A stretch of DNA of 43,499 bases, from the IMG/VR virus record IMGVR_UViG_3300033148_002445, positions 1 to 43,499 of that record. One strand, given 5' to 3'. A program made the position numbers and the translations under genes. Below, piece after piece: positions 21,980 to 30,900 of the stretch; position 1 is the stretch's first letter; each line of letters starts with the position of its first letter. This stretch comes from a virus. The notes under the pieces are model-generated. The model had not been told where the DNA came from. It was given only the letters and a program-made list of their open reading frames with translations, and did not search any database.

Positions 21980-22440
21980 GACGACATTTGCCTCATACCG
22001 ATAGCCCAATTGAGATGCGTCGTGCAATCCAGCGATTGACGGATGCGCTTGATAGCGAGGAGGCGGAGGAGGTTTATGCGGCAGAAGCGAATGAAGCCGT
22101 GGCCTTCGGGTTGCCGGTGTATGTCGTTGCTGGATTCAAGAAAGTCGGTCTCGCTCGATCGGATACCCAGGCAAAGTCAAGGGTGGAGGGGATTGCCTTG
22201 GCCACTGCGCTTTCGGGGAATTCGGTGACGTATCTCGTTAGCGGGCGCGTCTTTTTTACGGACTGGACTACCATTATTGGCGCGGCATTATTAACGCCTG
22301 GGGCAGTTTATTACCTCGCCGATACTGGTGGACTCACGGCTGTGGCGCCAACGGCAGCCGGGAAGATTGTAACGGAAGTTGGGTTGGCTGTGGAATCGAC
22401 TGTACTCAATTTGCATATCAAGAGACCTGTCTTATTGTAG
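21976..22440 (+). CDS. Fibre-module protein 1 (154 aa)
   Basis: The GTG start at 21976 overlaps the preceding TGA (GTGA) and has TAGGAG about 7 bases upstream. The core, AFGLPVYVVAGFKKVGLARS followed by LLTPGAVYYLADTGGLT and VGLAVESTVLNLHIKRPVLL, is the same module that forms the C-terminal half of the next two proteins. Modules with PVYV..A.AD..., LTPGAVYYL and a final PxLL strand are frequent in phage fibre and decoration proteins. The N-terminal 40 residues are a helix (MRRAIQRLTDALDSEEAEEV) instead of the anchor peptide found in the next genes. Likely virion-surface protein. Confidence 0.65.
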   Translation: MRRHLPHTDSPIEMRRAIQRLTDALDSEEAEEVYAAEANEAVAFGLPVYVVAGFKKVGLARSDTQAKSRVEGIALATALSGNSVTYLVSGRVFFTDWTTIIGAALLTPGAVYYLADTGGLTAVAPTAAGKIVTEVGLAVESTVLNLHIKRPVLL

Positions 22441-22450
22441 GAGATAAAAT

Positions 22451-22933
22451 ATGGCACTCAGAAAGCCCCTCGTAATGGCATCTGGGCAAATTCAGCAACT
22501 TCAATCAGGTGATACCCTCGATGCGCCGGTTGCCGCTATTGACGTAATTCAAGTTACCAACAATAATGCAGGTGCGATTACGATTTGCCAGGCTGTGTAC
22601 GTCGATGCGGCAGGTACGGTCGATCTCGCAAAAGCCGATGCCTCTGGTACGGCGAGGGCAATCGCTCTTGTTCGTGCTGCGTCTATTGCTAATGCGGCGA
22701 GTGGCGGTGCGGTAACGGATGGAGTCTTGACGGCAACGACGGGGCAGTGGGATGGAATTGCTGGAACGACTGGTGGGCTTACTGCCGGGGCGGTGTATTA
22801 CCTCAGCAAGGATACGGCTGGCAGTTTGACGGAGACCGCACCCACTGCCATTGGTGATCTCGTTGTAGAAGTTGGTACGGCATTGAGTTCAACCGAATTG
22901 GAAGTTACCTTCACGCGGCCCGTTCTCTTGTAG
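22451..22933 (+). CDS. Fibre-module protein 2 (160 aa)
   Basis: AGGAG precedes the ATG. Residues 1-26 (MALRKPLVMASGQIQQLQSG) are nearly identical to the N-terminus of the next gene and related to that of the one after, so this looks like a common virion-attachment peptide. Residues about 40-160 repeat the C-terminal module: ICQAVYVDAAGTVDLAKADA, GQWDGIAGTTGGLTAGAVYY and a final ELEVTFTRPVLL. Ala/Gly/Thr-rich with alternating strands. No enzymatic residues. Likely one of several interchangeable fibre or knob subunits. Confidence 0.65.
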   Translation: MALRKPLVMASGQIQQLQSGDTLDAPVAAIDVIQVTNNNAGAITICQAVYVDAAGTVDLAKADASGTARAIALVRAASIANAASGGAVTDGVLTATTGQWDGIAGTTGGLTAGAVYYLSKDTAGSLTETAPTAIGDLVVEVGTALSSTELEVTFTRPVLL

Positions 22934-22941
22934 GCGAAGTC

Positions 22942-23868
22942 ATGGCATCTAGAAAGCCACTAGTGATGGCCGCTGGGGTTATCCAGCAATTACAGGCCGG
23001 GGATGCTCTCGATGCTTCGGTCGAAGGTTTGCCGACTTCCCTGACTGCCGGGTCGGTTGTCTTTTCGGACGGGAGTAATCTTTCACAGGATAATGCGAAC
23101 TTTTTCTGGGATTCAGGTAATGCCCGGTTGGGCATCGGAACAGCGGCCCCCGGAGTGAAACTAAGCGTTTTCCCGGATTCGGACATTTCTGGTGTTATCG
23201 GACGTGCGCATATTGGTTACATAGGTGCGAATGATTTTGCAGGATTTTCGCATGTAGATCAAAATGCCGTTGGGTCATACGCACTTATACAGTATTACAA
23301 TGGGAAGACGCAATTAAATTGCGCCACCGGACAAGACATTACGTTTCGGATCAATAATGTAATCAGGGTGTCATTGACGAGTGCCGGTCATCTTGATCTT
23401 CATGGTAATAATCTCCTGAATCCCGGGACGGGGCACGATGCCTTTTCGGATTACGTTGCTGCCGAACATGTTCCATTTTCCTTTCAGAGAGATAACGCTG
23501 AAGCTGGTGCAATTACGATTGGAATGCCCGTTTACGATTACGATATAGATGAAGTTAAAAAGGCAAAGGCAGATGCAGATGGAACTTCAAAAGTTCTCGG
23601 ATTAGTTTCTGACGTATCCGTTGACGCAGCTGCAACAGCAAACATACAATTTTCTGGCATTCTTACCGCGACAACCGGGCAATGGGACGCTATTACTGGC
23701 GGCGCAGGAGGACTCTTGGAAGGGTGGTATTATTACCTCGATGAATCAACCGCCGGCCACATGACCGCAGCCCCTCCATCTACTACCGGACAGTATATAG
23801 TACGGATAGGAATTGCGCTAAGCACTACCAAAATGCGATTACTACTCAGACAAAGGATACTTTTTTAA
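22942..23868 (+). CDS. Fibre-module protein 3 with inserted beta region (308 aa)
   Basis: Shares MASRKPLVMAAGVIQQLQAG with fibre protein 2 at the N-terminus and the same C-terminal module (residues about 190-308: GMPVYDYDIDEVKKAKADAD, TGQWDAITGGAGGLLEGWYY, LLLRQRILF). Between them lies a 140-residue insert (SQDNANFFWDSGNARLGIGT, AHIGYIGANDFAGFSHVDQN) whose NARLGIGTAAPGVKLSV string is the widespread fibre-knob connector found before intramolecular chaperone or knob domains in tail fibres. The ribosome site is weak (TAGGCGAAG). The stop overlaps the next ATG (TAATG). Probably a longer fibre isoform. Confidence 0.7.
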   Translation: MASRKPLVMAAGVIQQLQAGDALDASVEGLPTSLTAGSVVFSDGSNLSQDNANFFWDSGNARLGIGTAAPGVKLSVFPDSDISGVIGRAHIGYIGANDFAGFSHVDQNAVGSYALIQYYNGKTQLNCATGQDITFRINNVIRVSLTSAGHLDLHGNNLLNPGTGHDAFSDYVAAEHVPFSFQRDNAEAGAITIGMPVYDYDIDEVKKAKADADGTSKVLGLVSDVSVDAAATANIQFSGILTATTGQWDAITGGAGGLLEGWYYYLDESTAGHMTAAPPSTTGQYIVRIGIALSTTKMRLLLRQRILF

Positions 23869-24791
23869 TGTCCGAGCCAACAGGAACAAGGCGACTTCCC
23901 ATCGTACTGGACAGCAGTGCGGATCTTCAGCAGTTGCGATCCACCGAAGTTCTGCAAGTTCCCTCTATTGTGGCCGGCGCAGTGGCGACGAATCTTCCAC
24001 TTGTCCTGACTCCGACTGGGACTGGAGCTTTCCAGGTATCCGCAGGTGGCAATGTGCGGGGAGACTATGCGTTAGATTTGCAAAGTAGGAGGGCCGGTGG
24101 TGATACGCAGGTGGCTTCTGGATTCGGCTCTGCCTTGATAGGGTGCCTGAATAGTACGGCATCCAATACCGGGGCATTCGTGTGCGGCGGGTCGACTAAT
24201 GTGGCGAGTGGACAAAACGCTTTCACGCTTGGCGGATACGGGCATGTGAATGCCGGAAATCAATCCGGGATTATTGGCGGATATAAACATTGGATACTTG
24301 CTACTGGATACAATTCGATCGCCCTTGCTGGGCGCTATGCGAAACTGGTTCACAGGAATTGTATAGTACAGGGAACGGAGGGCTTTCTGGAAGAATATGG
24401 CAGGGCGCAAAGAGAGATAGCCACATTGATGTGCAAGACTGCCGCGGAAGATTCAGAAGAAATGTTTACCGATGGTGACGGTGGTTCGGGTACGCTCAGC
24501 ATGTCATACGGGGACGTGTGGTATTACACGATGAAGATACTTGCAGTGAGAGAGGATTCCGAAATTAACTCGTATGCGGAAACAATCGAGGGAGTCATTA
24601 CGAGGACCGCGGGGGGGACTCAGCATGTCGCTGGCCCGACGGTAGTTCGCACTCTTGGTGCGTCACTCGGTACGATTGTCGTCGATGATCCGAATCACTA
24701 CCTCAGAGTTACGGTGACACCGAATACAGCTAATTCGATTTTTTGGCTTGCTTTTCTTGACATGGTTTGCATCAACGGGTATACCGCATAA
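23868..24791 (+). CDS. Trimeric adhesin-like fibre protein (307 aa)
   Basis: The N-terminus (RRLPIVLDSSADLQQLRSTE) is a divergent form of the attachment peptide of the two preceding proteins. Residues about 79-160 show short repeats with alternating small residues and Gly (VASGFGSALIGCLNSTASNT, VASGQNAFTLGGYGHVNAGN, NQSGIIGGYKHWILATGYNS), the pattern of the left-handed beta-roll head of YadA/Hia-type trimeric adhesins. A C-terminal knob (residues 170-307, WYYTMKILAVREDSEINSYA) follows. The likely role is receptor binding at the tail. A TAATG overlap links it with both neighbours. Confidence 0.7.
   Translation: MSEPTGTRRLPIVLDSSADLQQLRSTEVLQVPSIVAGAVATNLPLVLTPTGTGAFQVSAGGNVRGDYALDLQSRRAGGDTQVASGFGSALIGCLNSTASNTGAFVCGGSTNVASGQNAFTLGGYGHVNAGNQSGIIGGYKHWILATGYNSIALAGRYAKLVHRNCIVQGTEGFLEEYGRAQREIATLMCKTAAEDSEEMFTDGDGGSGTLSMSYGDVWYYTMKILAVREDSEINSYAETIEGVITRTAGGTQHVAGPTVVRTLGASLGTIVVDDPNHYLRVTVTPNTANSIFWLAFLDMVCINGYTA
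24757..24785 (+). promoter_or_regulatory. Weak candidate promoter inside fibre genes
   Basis: TTGACA (24757-24762), 17-base spacer, TATACC (24780-24785, 5/6). It lies within the end of the adhesin-like gene and would start transcription almost at the ATG at 24791. The match may be chance in a coding sequence. Confidence 0.35.
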
Positions 24792-25375
24792 TGGCAACTA
24801 CAAACGTAAAAACACACGGAACTGATGTAGTTTACCTTGAGGACTACGGCGCCGATCCAGCGCTAATCGGCGGGCGTGTGGCGATCTACCAGAAGGGCGG
24901 CGACTTCATGGTCAAGGATAATGATGATATTGTATCAGTCGTGAAGGACGTTTATGGTGGAATGTATTTGCATCACGGATCATTAACCATCACGGTTAGT
25001 GTCCAGAGTACAGATTATGAAATTGACTCTGGAGTCACGACTGGCAGTGCACTTCAGGGGTGCACTTTTGGCGGAGATCATTATGTTGCCGTGGATCATC
25101 CCGGGACGTACTTAATCTCGTGGTCTCTTGCGGTTGATACTGCGATGGCAAACGATGAAATTGAGGGCGGCTTTATGATTGATGGCGCCGCCCAAGATGC
25201 GGGAAGTTCGCATACATGCGTCGTAGCCGCGTCAAAGAGTTCGGCAATGGCTGGAACCGCAATTGTGGCATTGACTGCCAATCAGCAAATTAGCCTATTT
25301 GTTGCAAATGAGTCTGCCGCGAGGGATATTGTTGTCGAGCATGTGACCTTGACAGTCGTGAGGGTTGGCGAGTAA
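24791..25375 (+). CDS. C1q/jelly-roll-like tail protein (194 aa)
   Basis: The ATG at 24791 overlaps the previous TAA. An in-frame start at 24767 lacks support. The N-terminal part (VVYLEDYGADPALIGGRVAI) is a short anchor. Residues about 65-194 contain GDHYVAVDHPGTYLISWSLA, VDTAMANDEIEGGFMIDGAA, and QISLFVANESAARDIVVEHV followed by TLTVVRVGE. The ...GTYLISWSL...ANQQISLFV...L.VVRVGE order is that of TNF/C1q-like jelly-roll domains used as trimeric knobs in phage fibres. Probably a receptor-binding or structural knob next to the fibre set. Confidence 0.65.
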   Translation: MATTNVKTHGTDVVYLEDYGADPALIGGRVAIYQKGGDFMVKDNDDIVSVVKDVYGGMYLHHGSLTITVSVQSTDYEIDSGVTTGSALQGCTFGGDHYVAVDHPGTYLISWSLAVDTAMANDEIEGGFMIDGAAQDAGSSHTCVVAASKSSAMAGTAIVALTANQQISLFVANESAARDIVVEHVTLTVVRVGE

Positions 25376-26265
25376 TGCCAGGCGCGTATACTTCAACACC
25401 GATAGTCGCAGCAGACCCACCGGATGTCCCGGATGGCTGGGATGCTGATTGGGACTTTCCAGGGGCGTTCCCACCCGGATACACGCCGGAGTATTCATTA
25501 AACCTCTCGGCAACTGGATCAATCGCGTATGACGGGGTGGCAACGGCAACTGTATCTTTGCGAGATCATGTGACCTATACGACAATGGAACCCTCAGGTT
25601 GCAGCATCATTTGGACGGCTACAATTGATGGTGAGGCGGTCAACTTACGCTTCTCGGGTGATGTGGATTACGAGTCCAGTATTTCGTCATCGTATTCGGA
25701 AGGCGAGACTTATTGGGGTGCCGCGCCGGAAATTGAGTTCGAGTTGACCGGGGGCAATGTTGGTGATACGATAATGTTGATGGCTACCAGCGTAGTGAAT
25801 GGAGACGATCTGGCGCAAAGTAGTGAGATTGCAATCACGGTCATCGGAATACTTGAAATTTTGTATTCCTATGTTGCCGATGGGGCGAATGATGGTATTG
25901 AAATATCTTGCTACATGGGAACAAATGATCCAAGTGAGGGGCATTATCAGGCAGATGCGAAAATTGGGAATCTTGGTGGTTTTCCATTTTCTTTTATTGA
26001 TGATCCGGGAACTGTTACAGATTTGATTTCAGGCAGCATTGATGGTGATAGTATTGATGCTGAATTTGCTTTGTCCAATTTGGGAGATGGGCAGTATATT
26101 TATCTCATCATGGAAACGGTAGCCTATAATGGTGCGACCATTTCAGCCGAAGCCGTCCTCGCGATTGGGGAGGAGGAATATACGAAATCACTCTCGAATA
26201 ATAGTGGTGAAATTATTTGGTTACAAATTTTCAACGACGGTAGCGTGACCGTCATTACTCCATAA
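25375..26265 (+). CDS. Ig-like-repeat structural protein (296 aa)
   Basis: Starts with TAATG overlap at 25375. A Pro-rich linker (PPDVPDGWDADWDFPGAFPP) precedes two or three beta-sandwich segments: YSLNLSATGSIAYDGVATAT..SLRDHV, then IEFELTGGNVGDTIMLMATS, then a second half with ISCYMGTNDPSEGHYQADAK and QYIYLIMETVAYNGATISAE. Several Ser/Asp-rich loops. The arrangement looks like tandem Ig/PapD-like sandwich domains, typical of fibre shafts. It ends FNDGSVTVITP. No family identified. By position it belongs to the host-contact apparatus. Confidence 0.6.
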   Translation: MPGAYTSTPIVAADPPDVPDGWDADWDFPGAFPPGYTPEYSLNLSATGSIAYDGVATATVSLRDHVTYTTMEPSGCSIIWTATIDGEAVNLRFSGDVDYESSISSSYSEGETYWGAAPEIEFELTGGNVGDTIMLMATSVVNGDDLAQSSEIAITVIGILEILYSYVADGANDGIEISCYMGTNDPSEGHYQADAKIGNLGGFPFSFIDDPGTVTDLISGSIDGDSIDAEFALSNLGDGQYIYLIMETVAYNGATISAEAVLAIGEEEYTKSLSNNSGEIIWLQIFNDGSVTVITP

Positions 26266-26276
26266 GGAGATTCGAT

Positions 26277-26858
26277 ATGGCATTTTGGGGTACTTCCTTT
26301 GGCGGAGGCGGCGGAGATATTTTCTCTAAAATTGCAGCGGGCGCAGGGCCACGCGTGACATCTATGCGGCAACCAACTCCAGGAACCCCCGGTGGACCGC
26401 CAACCGAGGAACAGATGGGCCAAATCAGGGGTGGTCTTGGTTCGTTAATTGAGAGCTATAATCAGGCATATCAGCAGGCAAGGAGTGCCAACGAAGCGCG
26501 GTATCAGCAAATGCTTGGGATAGCTGGCCAGACAACTCAGCAGCGAGCGGCTGATATTCGCAGTTCTTATGGTCAGCAGCAAGCGAACATGATGCAGGGC
26601 TTGCAGCGAACAGGTATGGCAGGTACTACGGTGGCGCCTACTATGCAGATGGGGATTCAACGCGAACAGCAAGCATCGTTAAACCGCCTTGCTGACCAGA
26701 TGCAGCAAACGCGACTTGGCATTATGGAGCGCAGAACTGATGCGTATCCAGAGCAAGGGGGACTCATGCAGGCAATCCAGGCTATTGGCGGCGGGATTGG
26801 CGGTGGTCAGGGACTCGGCATGATGTCTGAGTTACTTGGGCGAGTTAGGCAAGGTTGA
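26277..26858 (+). CDS. Gln/Gly-rich probable internal or ejection protein (193 aa)
   Basis: AAGGAG precedes the ATG at 26277. The N-terminus is Gly-rich (MAFWGTSFGGGGGDIFSKIA). The middle is a Gln/Ala/Arg helix (YNQAYQQARSANEARYQQML, QQRAADIRSSYGQQQANMMQ) and the C-terminus is Gly/Met-rich (AIQAIGGGIGGGQGLGMMSE). This layout matches the small internal virion (ejection) proteins that lie before the giant internal protein in podoviruses, where long helices line a DNA-ejection conduit. The assignment is by composition and order only. Confidence 0.6.
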   Translation: MAFWGTSFGGGGGDIFSKIAAGAGPRVTSMRQPTPGTPGGPPTEEQMGQIRGGLGSLIESYNQAYQQARSANEARYQQMLGIAGQTTQQRAADIRSSYGQQQANMMQGLQRTGMAGTTVAPTMQMGIQREQQASLNRLADQMQQTRLGIMERRTDAYPEQGGLMQAIQAIGGGIGGGQGLGMMSELLGRVRQG

Positions 26859-26875
26859 GTTGGAGGTTAAGGTAA

Positions 26876-27901
26876 ATGGCAATTGAAGTAAGGCATGATA
26901 TTGGTGGGGCTGCGCTGGCCGCTGCTGGCCTTGCTGGCGCCGCCCAACGTGCGGAGCGCGATCTTCGTGTGCAACAGCAGCAGTCAATGCAATTGCAACA
27001 GCTTGCGCAACAACGTGATATGCAACAGGCGCAAATTGCCTCTCAGGCGCAAATGCAGAGCCAGGCTGCCGAGGCCGCAATGGAGCGAACGGCTTTTGCT
27101 GCCGGGCTCCAGGGGCAAATGCAGGAGGAACACTTCCAGCGTTCCCTTACGCAGATGCGCGAGAGGGCCAAGGTTGAGGCAGAACAGTGGGATTACAGAT
27201 ATACTGCACAGCAACGGCAGGAAATTCAGAAAGACAACAATGCCATCCAGGCGATTAGACAGGCCGATTGGCTATCCGATGAAGAGAAGGGGAGGGCGAT
27301 TCTTGGTGTCCAAACTCATACCGCCGGCATCACGCCGAGCATAATTCCGGCAGACCCCAACAAAGTTAAGTTTCCTGAAGGGAGAGAACCTGGGAATTCA
27401 TTCCAGGGGCAAGATGGCGCCTGGTATATGTCGCAACCGGATGGTAGCTATAAGTTGATGGTTCGTCCTGATCAAACTGCTGAATATATGCGAGAACAGG
27501 CTGAAATTGAAATCAAGAAAGCCGAACTCACTCGCCAGCAAGCTACTGAGGATGCTGTAATCAAGGCGCGAACGACTGCTGCCATGAAGCAAATTGACGT
27601 AACCGATAAGGTGGGGGAGAAAATTGGTACGAGATTTGCGACCAAGGAAGAGGTCGATCAAATTATGAAGTCAATTTACCCAGAGGTTGCGGCGCAAACG
27701 AAATGGTGGGATGATGCCAAGAAGAATGGTATTCCAGTTACGGATGCCGAAAAATATATGGACCCGGCGGTTGGTTTCGCACAGGCTTATCTTCGGAAAT
27801 ATCCCGACTATCATAAAGTTCCCGAGGATCAGAGGAGAGCTTGGCTTGAGAATTTTAGGCTTTACTCGAATGCAGTTAATGCACAACAGCAAGGTGGATA
27901 A
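26876..27901 (+). CDS. Coiled-coil internal virion protein (341 aa)
   Basis: GGAGG precedes the ATG. Residues 10-110 are an Ala/Gln-rich coiled coil (RVQQQQSMQLQQLAQQRDMQ, MQSQAAEAAMERTAFAAGLQ). A central segment is WYMSQPDGSYKLMVRP, and the C-terminal half is again helical with WLENFRLYSNAVNAQQQGG. The TAA shares a base with the ATG of the 1555-aa gene. Together with the 193-aa gene and the giant gene it forms the three-gene ejection-protein block usual for short-tailed phages. Role inferred from order and helical composition. Confidence 0.65.
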   Translation: MAIEVRHDIGGAALAAAGLAGAAQRAERDLRVQQQQSMQLQQLAQQRDMQQAQIASQAQMQSQAAEAAMERTAFAAGLQGQMQEEHFQRSLTQMRERAKVEAEQWDYRYTAQQRQEIQKDNNAIQAIRQADWLSDEEKGRAILGVQTHTAGITPSIIPADPNKVKFPEGREPGNSFQGQDGAWYMSQPDGSYKLMVRPDQTAEYMREQAEIEIKKAELTRQQATEDAVIKARTTAAMKQIDVTDKVGEKIGTRFATKEEVDQIMKSIYPEVAAQTKWWDDAKKNGIPVTDAEKYMDPAVGFAQAYLRKYPDYHKVPEDQRRAWLENFRLYSNAVNAQQQGG

Positions 27902-30900
27902 TGCCATTTGATCCGCAAGTCATGGCTTCGTTAGGTATCAGTGCTCCGTTCCGGCCGGATGTTGCGCCGCAACTTGATCCAGATGTTATTGCAATTGCGC
28001 AACAAGCTGAAGAAGCGATAGCCCAGCGGCGCAGGTATATTAGCGACAAGTACATGGGTGGCCTCACTTCGCCGTTACTCGGTATCAGGTCTGGTGCATC
28101 CGAACGGGCAATGAAAGAAATTACTGACCCGAATGAACGACAGTGGTTGATTGAGGATGTCGCTAAGATGTCCAAGGCTATATCGTGGGCCAAAGAAAGG
28201 GAATACGGCAAAGCGGGATTTGTAGCGCCCGGTCTTGATGCGCCGGCGTTTATTGGCGGTAGATTCGGCAGGAGAGCCGAACAGGTTGGCGGTGCTTTTG
28301 CTGACGCGGGAACTGCGATGGTTGGTGCGGCAGCCGACTTTCGCAACTGGATACAGGGTCGCGGCAGAACAGAGGACGTTCAGTTCAGAAGGCAGCTTGA
28401 GGCCGCAAAGCAAGGTGGAGATCCTAGCTTAGGCAAAAATGCCCCATTGTCACTTCGAGCCGCTGCCGGCGCCGCTGGCATGGCGCCTGATCTGTCTGCT
28501 GGTTTACTTGCTGGAACCGTCGGCGGGCCCTATGCAATGTTCGCCTACTGGACGGCTAGGCTTTTCCCAGAACGGAATGAAGATTATCTTGCAATGGGAC
28601 TCGATCCGGCATTTGCTGCAACGGCCGGTGCCGTTACGGCTGCCGCCGAAGCTGCAATTGAAATGATCAATATTGATCCAACTGGAACAACGAAGGGTGC
28701 TATTGCGCAACCAGTGAAAGGGGTTGTGCGGCGTGGAATTTCTGATGCCATTAGAAAGTATGGCGGTAAGCGACTGATAAGCGTTATGGAAAAGAGTCCG
28801 GCTGTTCGCGTGGCGATTAGTCAGGCTCTTGATGCACTTGAGCGTACTGGTATTGAAATAACCGAGGAAGGGATACAACGTGGCGTGCGAGACGTTGGGC
28901 AATATCTCGCTGCGTTGACCGATGAGGAAATCGAAGGGCCGGTTTTCTCTAGTATTGCTCCGGCGATGTGGCAAGAGATGAAGGACGCGGCACCAGGTAT
29001 TGCTGCACTCAGTGGCGGAGCCGGCGCCGGCATGGCAATCGGAGAGTCGGCGATACGCAAACAGGAAGTAAGGCAAGCTAGGATAGAGAAGGAGATCCTT
29101 GAGTATGCCGATCAGGGGAAAGTTCCCTCGCGTCGTAAACGGGTGGAGTGGGGGCTTCCAGAGGAGGGGTGGGAATCTCGTGCACAGCGGAAGGAGGGAG
29201 TTCAAAGGTTGGCCGAGAATCTCCGTATGGAAGCTGCAATCCAGGAGCAGGCTAGGAAGATAGTCGAGATGCCACCCGGGGTTGCGCAGGAGGCCATTGC
29301 GCGGGTACCGGAAGTTGCTGCAGCCGTCATGCCGTCCATCGAGGAGGCGGTTCCTGCGGCTGAATTGTTTGTCATCCCGGAAGTCATGTCTGAACCCGGC
29401 GGCGCTCCGCTTCGGAGTGGTGAAGGAGTGCAGGCGGCAATGATGCCTGGTGAGCATGGCATGGCCGTGGAGGTTGTGGGAACTGGTGAAGTTATTGGCG
29501 GAAGGAAAGTTGTCGTTGGTTTGGAGGGAATATGGGATGTCCCGCTAAAGCTTGGTCGAGTGCGCGGGAAGGCAGCTGGAATCTACAAGCGCCATGAAGA
29601 GATTGCAAGACTTTCGCGCGGCCAGGAATCAGCACCCGCTGTTGCAATGCATGAAATTGCTCATCATATTGCGAAGAAGTATCCAATGCTAATGCGCTCT
29701 CTGTCCCAGGAAGAGAGAAGGGAATTGGGAAGTCTCGACTATGACCAAGAGAAGAAGAGGCCAAGCGAGGGTTTCGCCGAATTCGTTCGTGGATATGTTA
29801 CTGGGTCGACACACCTGGAAGAGGGGATTGACCTGAAGGCGGTTGCGCCTAATTTCCACGAGTCATTTCAGGCCGCAATCGAGAGCGACCCTGAAATGGT
29901 GGAGAAATTGGAGAATTCACGATTGCTGATACAGTCGTTGCGGAAGGCCGGTGCGGTTGGCCGCGTTAAGGGACAGATAGGTCAACCTGACCCCACGCTT
30001 GGATTGCTATCAACAAGGGGGCGGATTAAGCGCCTATTTGATATTGTATACACTAAGATCAAGGAAGAGGGTCTACCCATTCAGCGTTATGTTCAGGCGG
30101 CGAAGGCAAGGGGGTACACCCCCGGCCAGGGGACAACTGCATTCGAGGATTATAATGCACTTCGTAGGACTGGTGAACATTTTGCCGCTAGCGCATTAGA
30201 AGACGGTGTATTCCTCTTGAGTGAGACGGATAAGAAAGTTGGTCCATCGTTAAAAGAAGCATTAGCGGAAATAGGATCAGAAGAGGATTACGAAAATTTC
30301 CGTGCTTGGGCGTATGCCCGTCATGCCGTCGAATCATGGAGCAAGGGGAAAGATCCCGGCATTACTCTATCCGATGCACAAGAAACGCAAGCGAGGTTAT
30401 ATGACCCACGATACGAACGCGCTGCTGATGGGTTAACTGCATTTGGGAATGGATTGATCCTGGTCCTGGAGGATGTTGGAGAAATTAGTCAGGAAGAAGG
30501 CGCGAGGATGCGCGACTACTATAAGACGCACATTCCACTTGAGCGCGTCCAGGAGGGGAAGCTCACCGCTGGAACTCGAATGCGCGGATTACTTGGACGC
30601 AAGGGATTGAGGAAGCGTAAAGGGAGCGGCCTGCCGGTTACAGATCCGGTCGAGGCACTTATGGCTCGCGCTATCAGGACTTATGATCGCGCAGGCAGGC
30701 GTATTGTTTGCGACAAGATTGTGAGGACTGCCGAGACGACCGAAGGTCTCGGGGAATGGGTAGAACGAGTACCGCCTGACATGGTTCCTACGCAATTCAA
30801 ATTGGATGAAATTAAGAGTCAATTGTCACCAATGCTGGCGCGCGAAGGTATTGATGTGGATGAGATTTTTGATTCAATTGATCCAATGACCGCATTGACA

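Noticed and set aside
28504-29457. 317-codon minus-strand open frame
   Set aside because: Mirror of the giant ejection protein; Arg/Cys/His-rich product typical of antisense reading.
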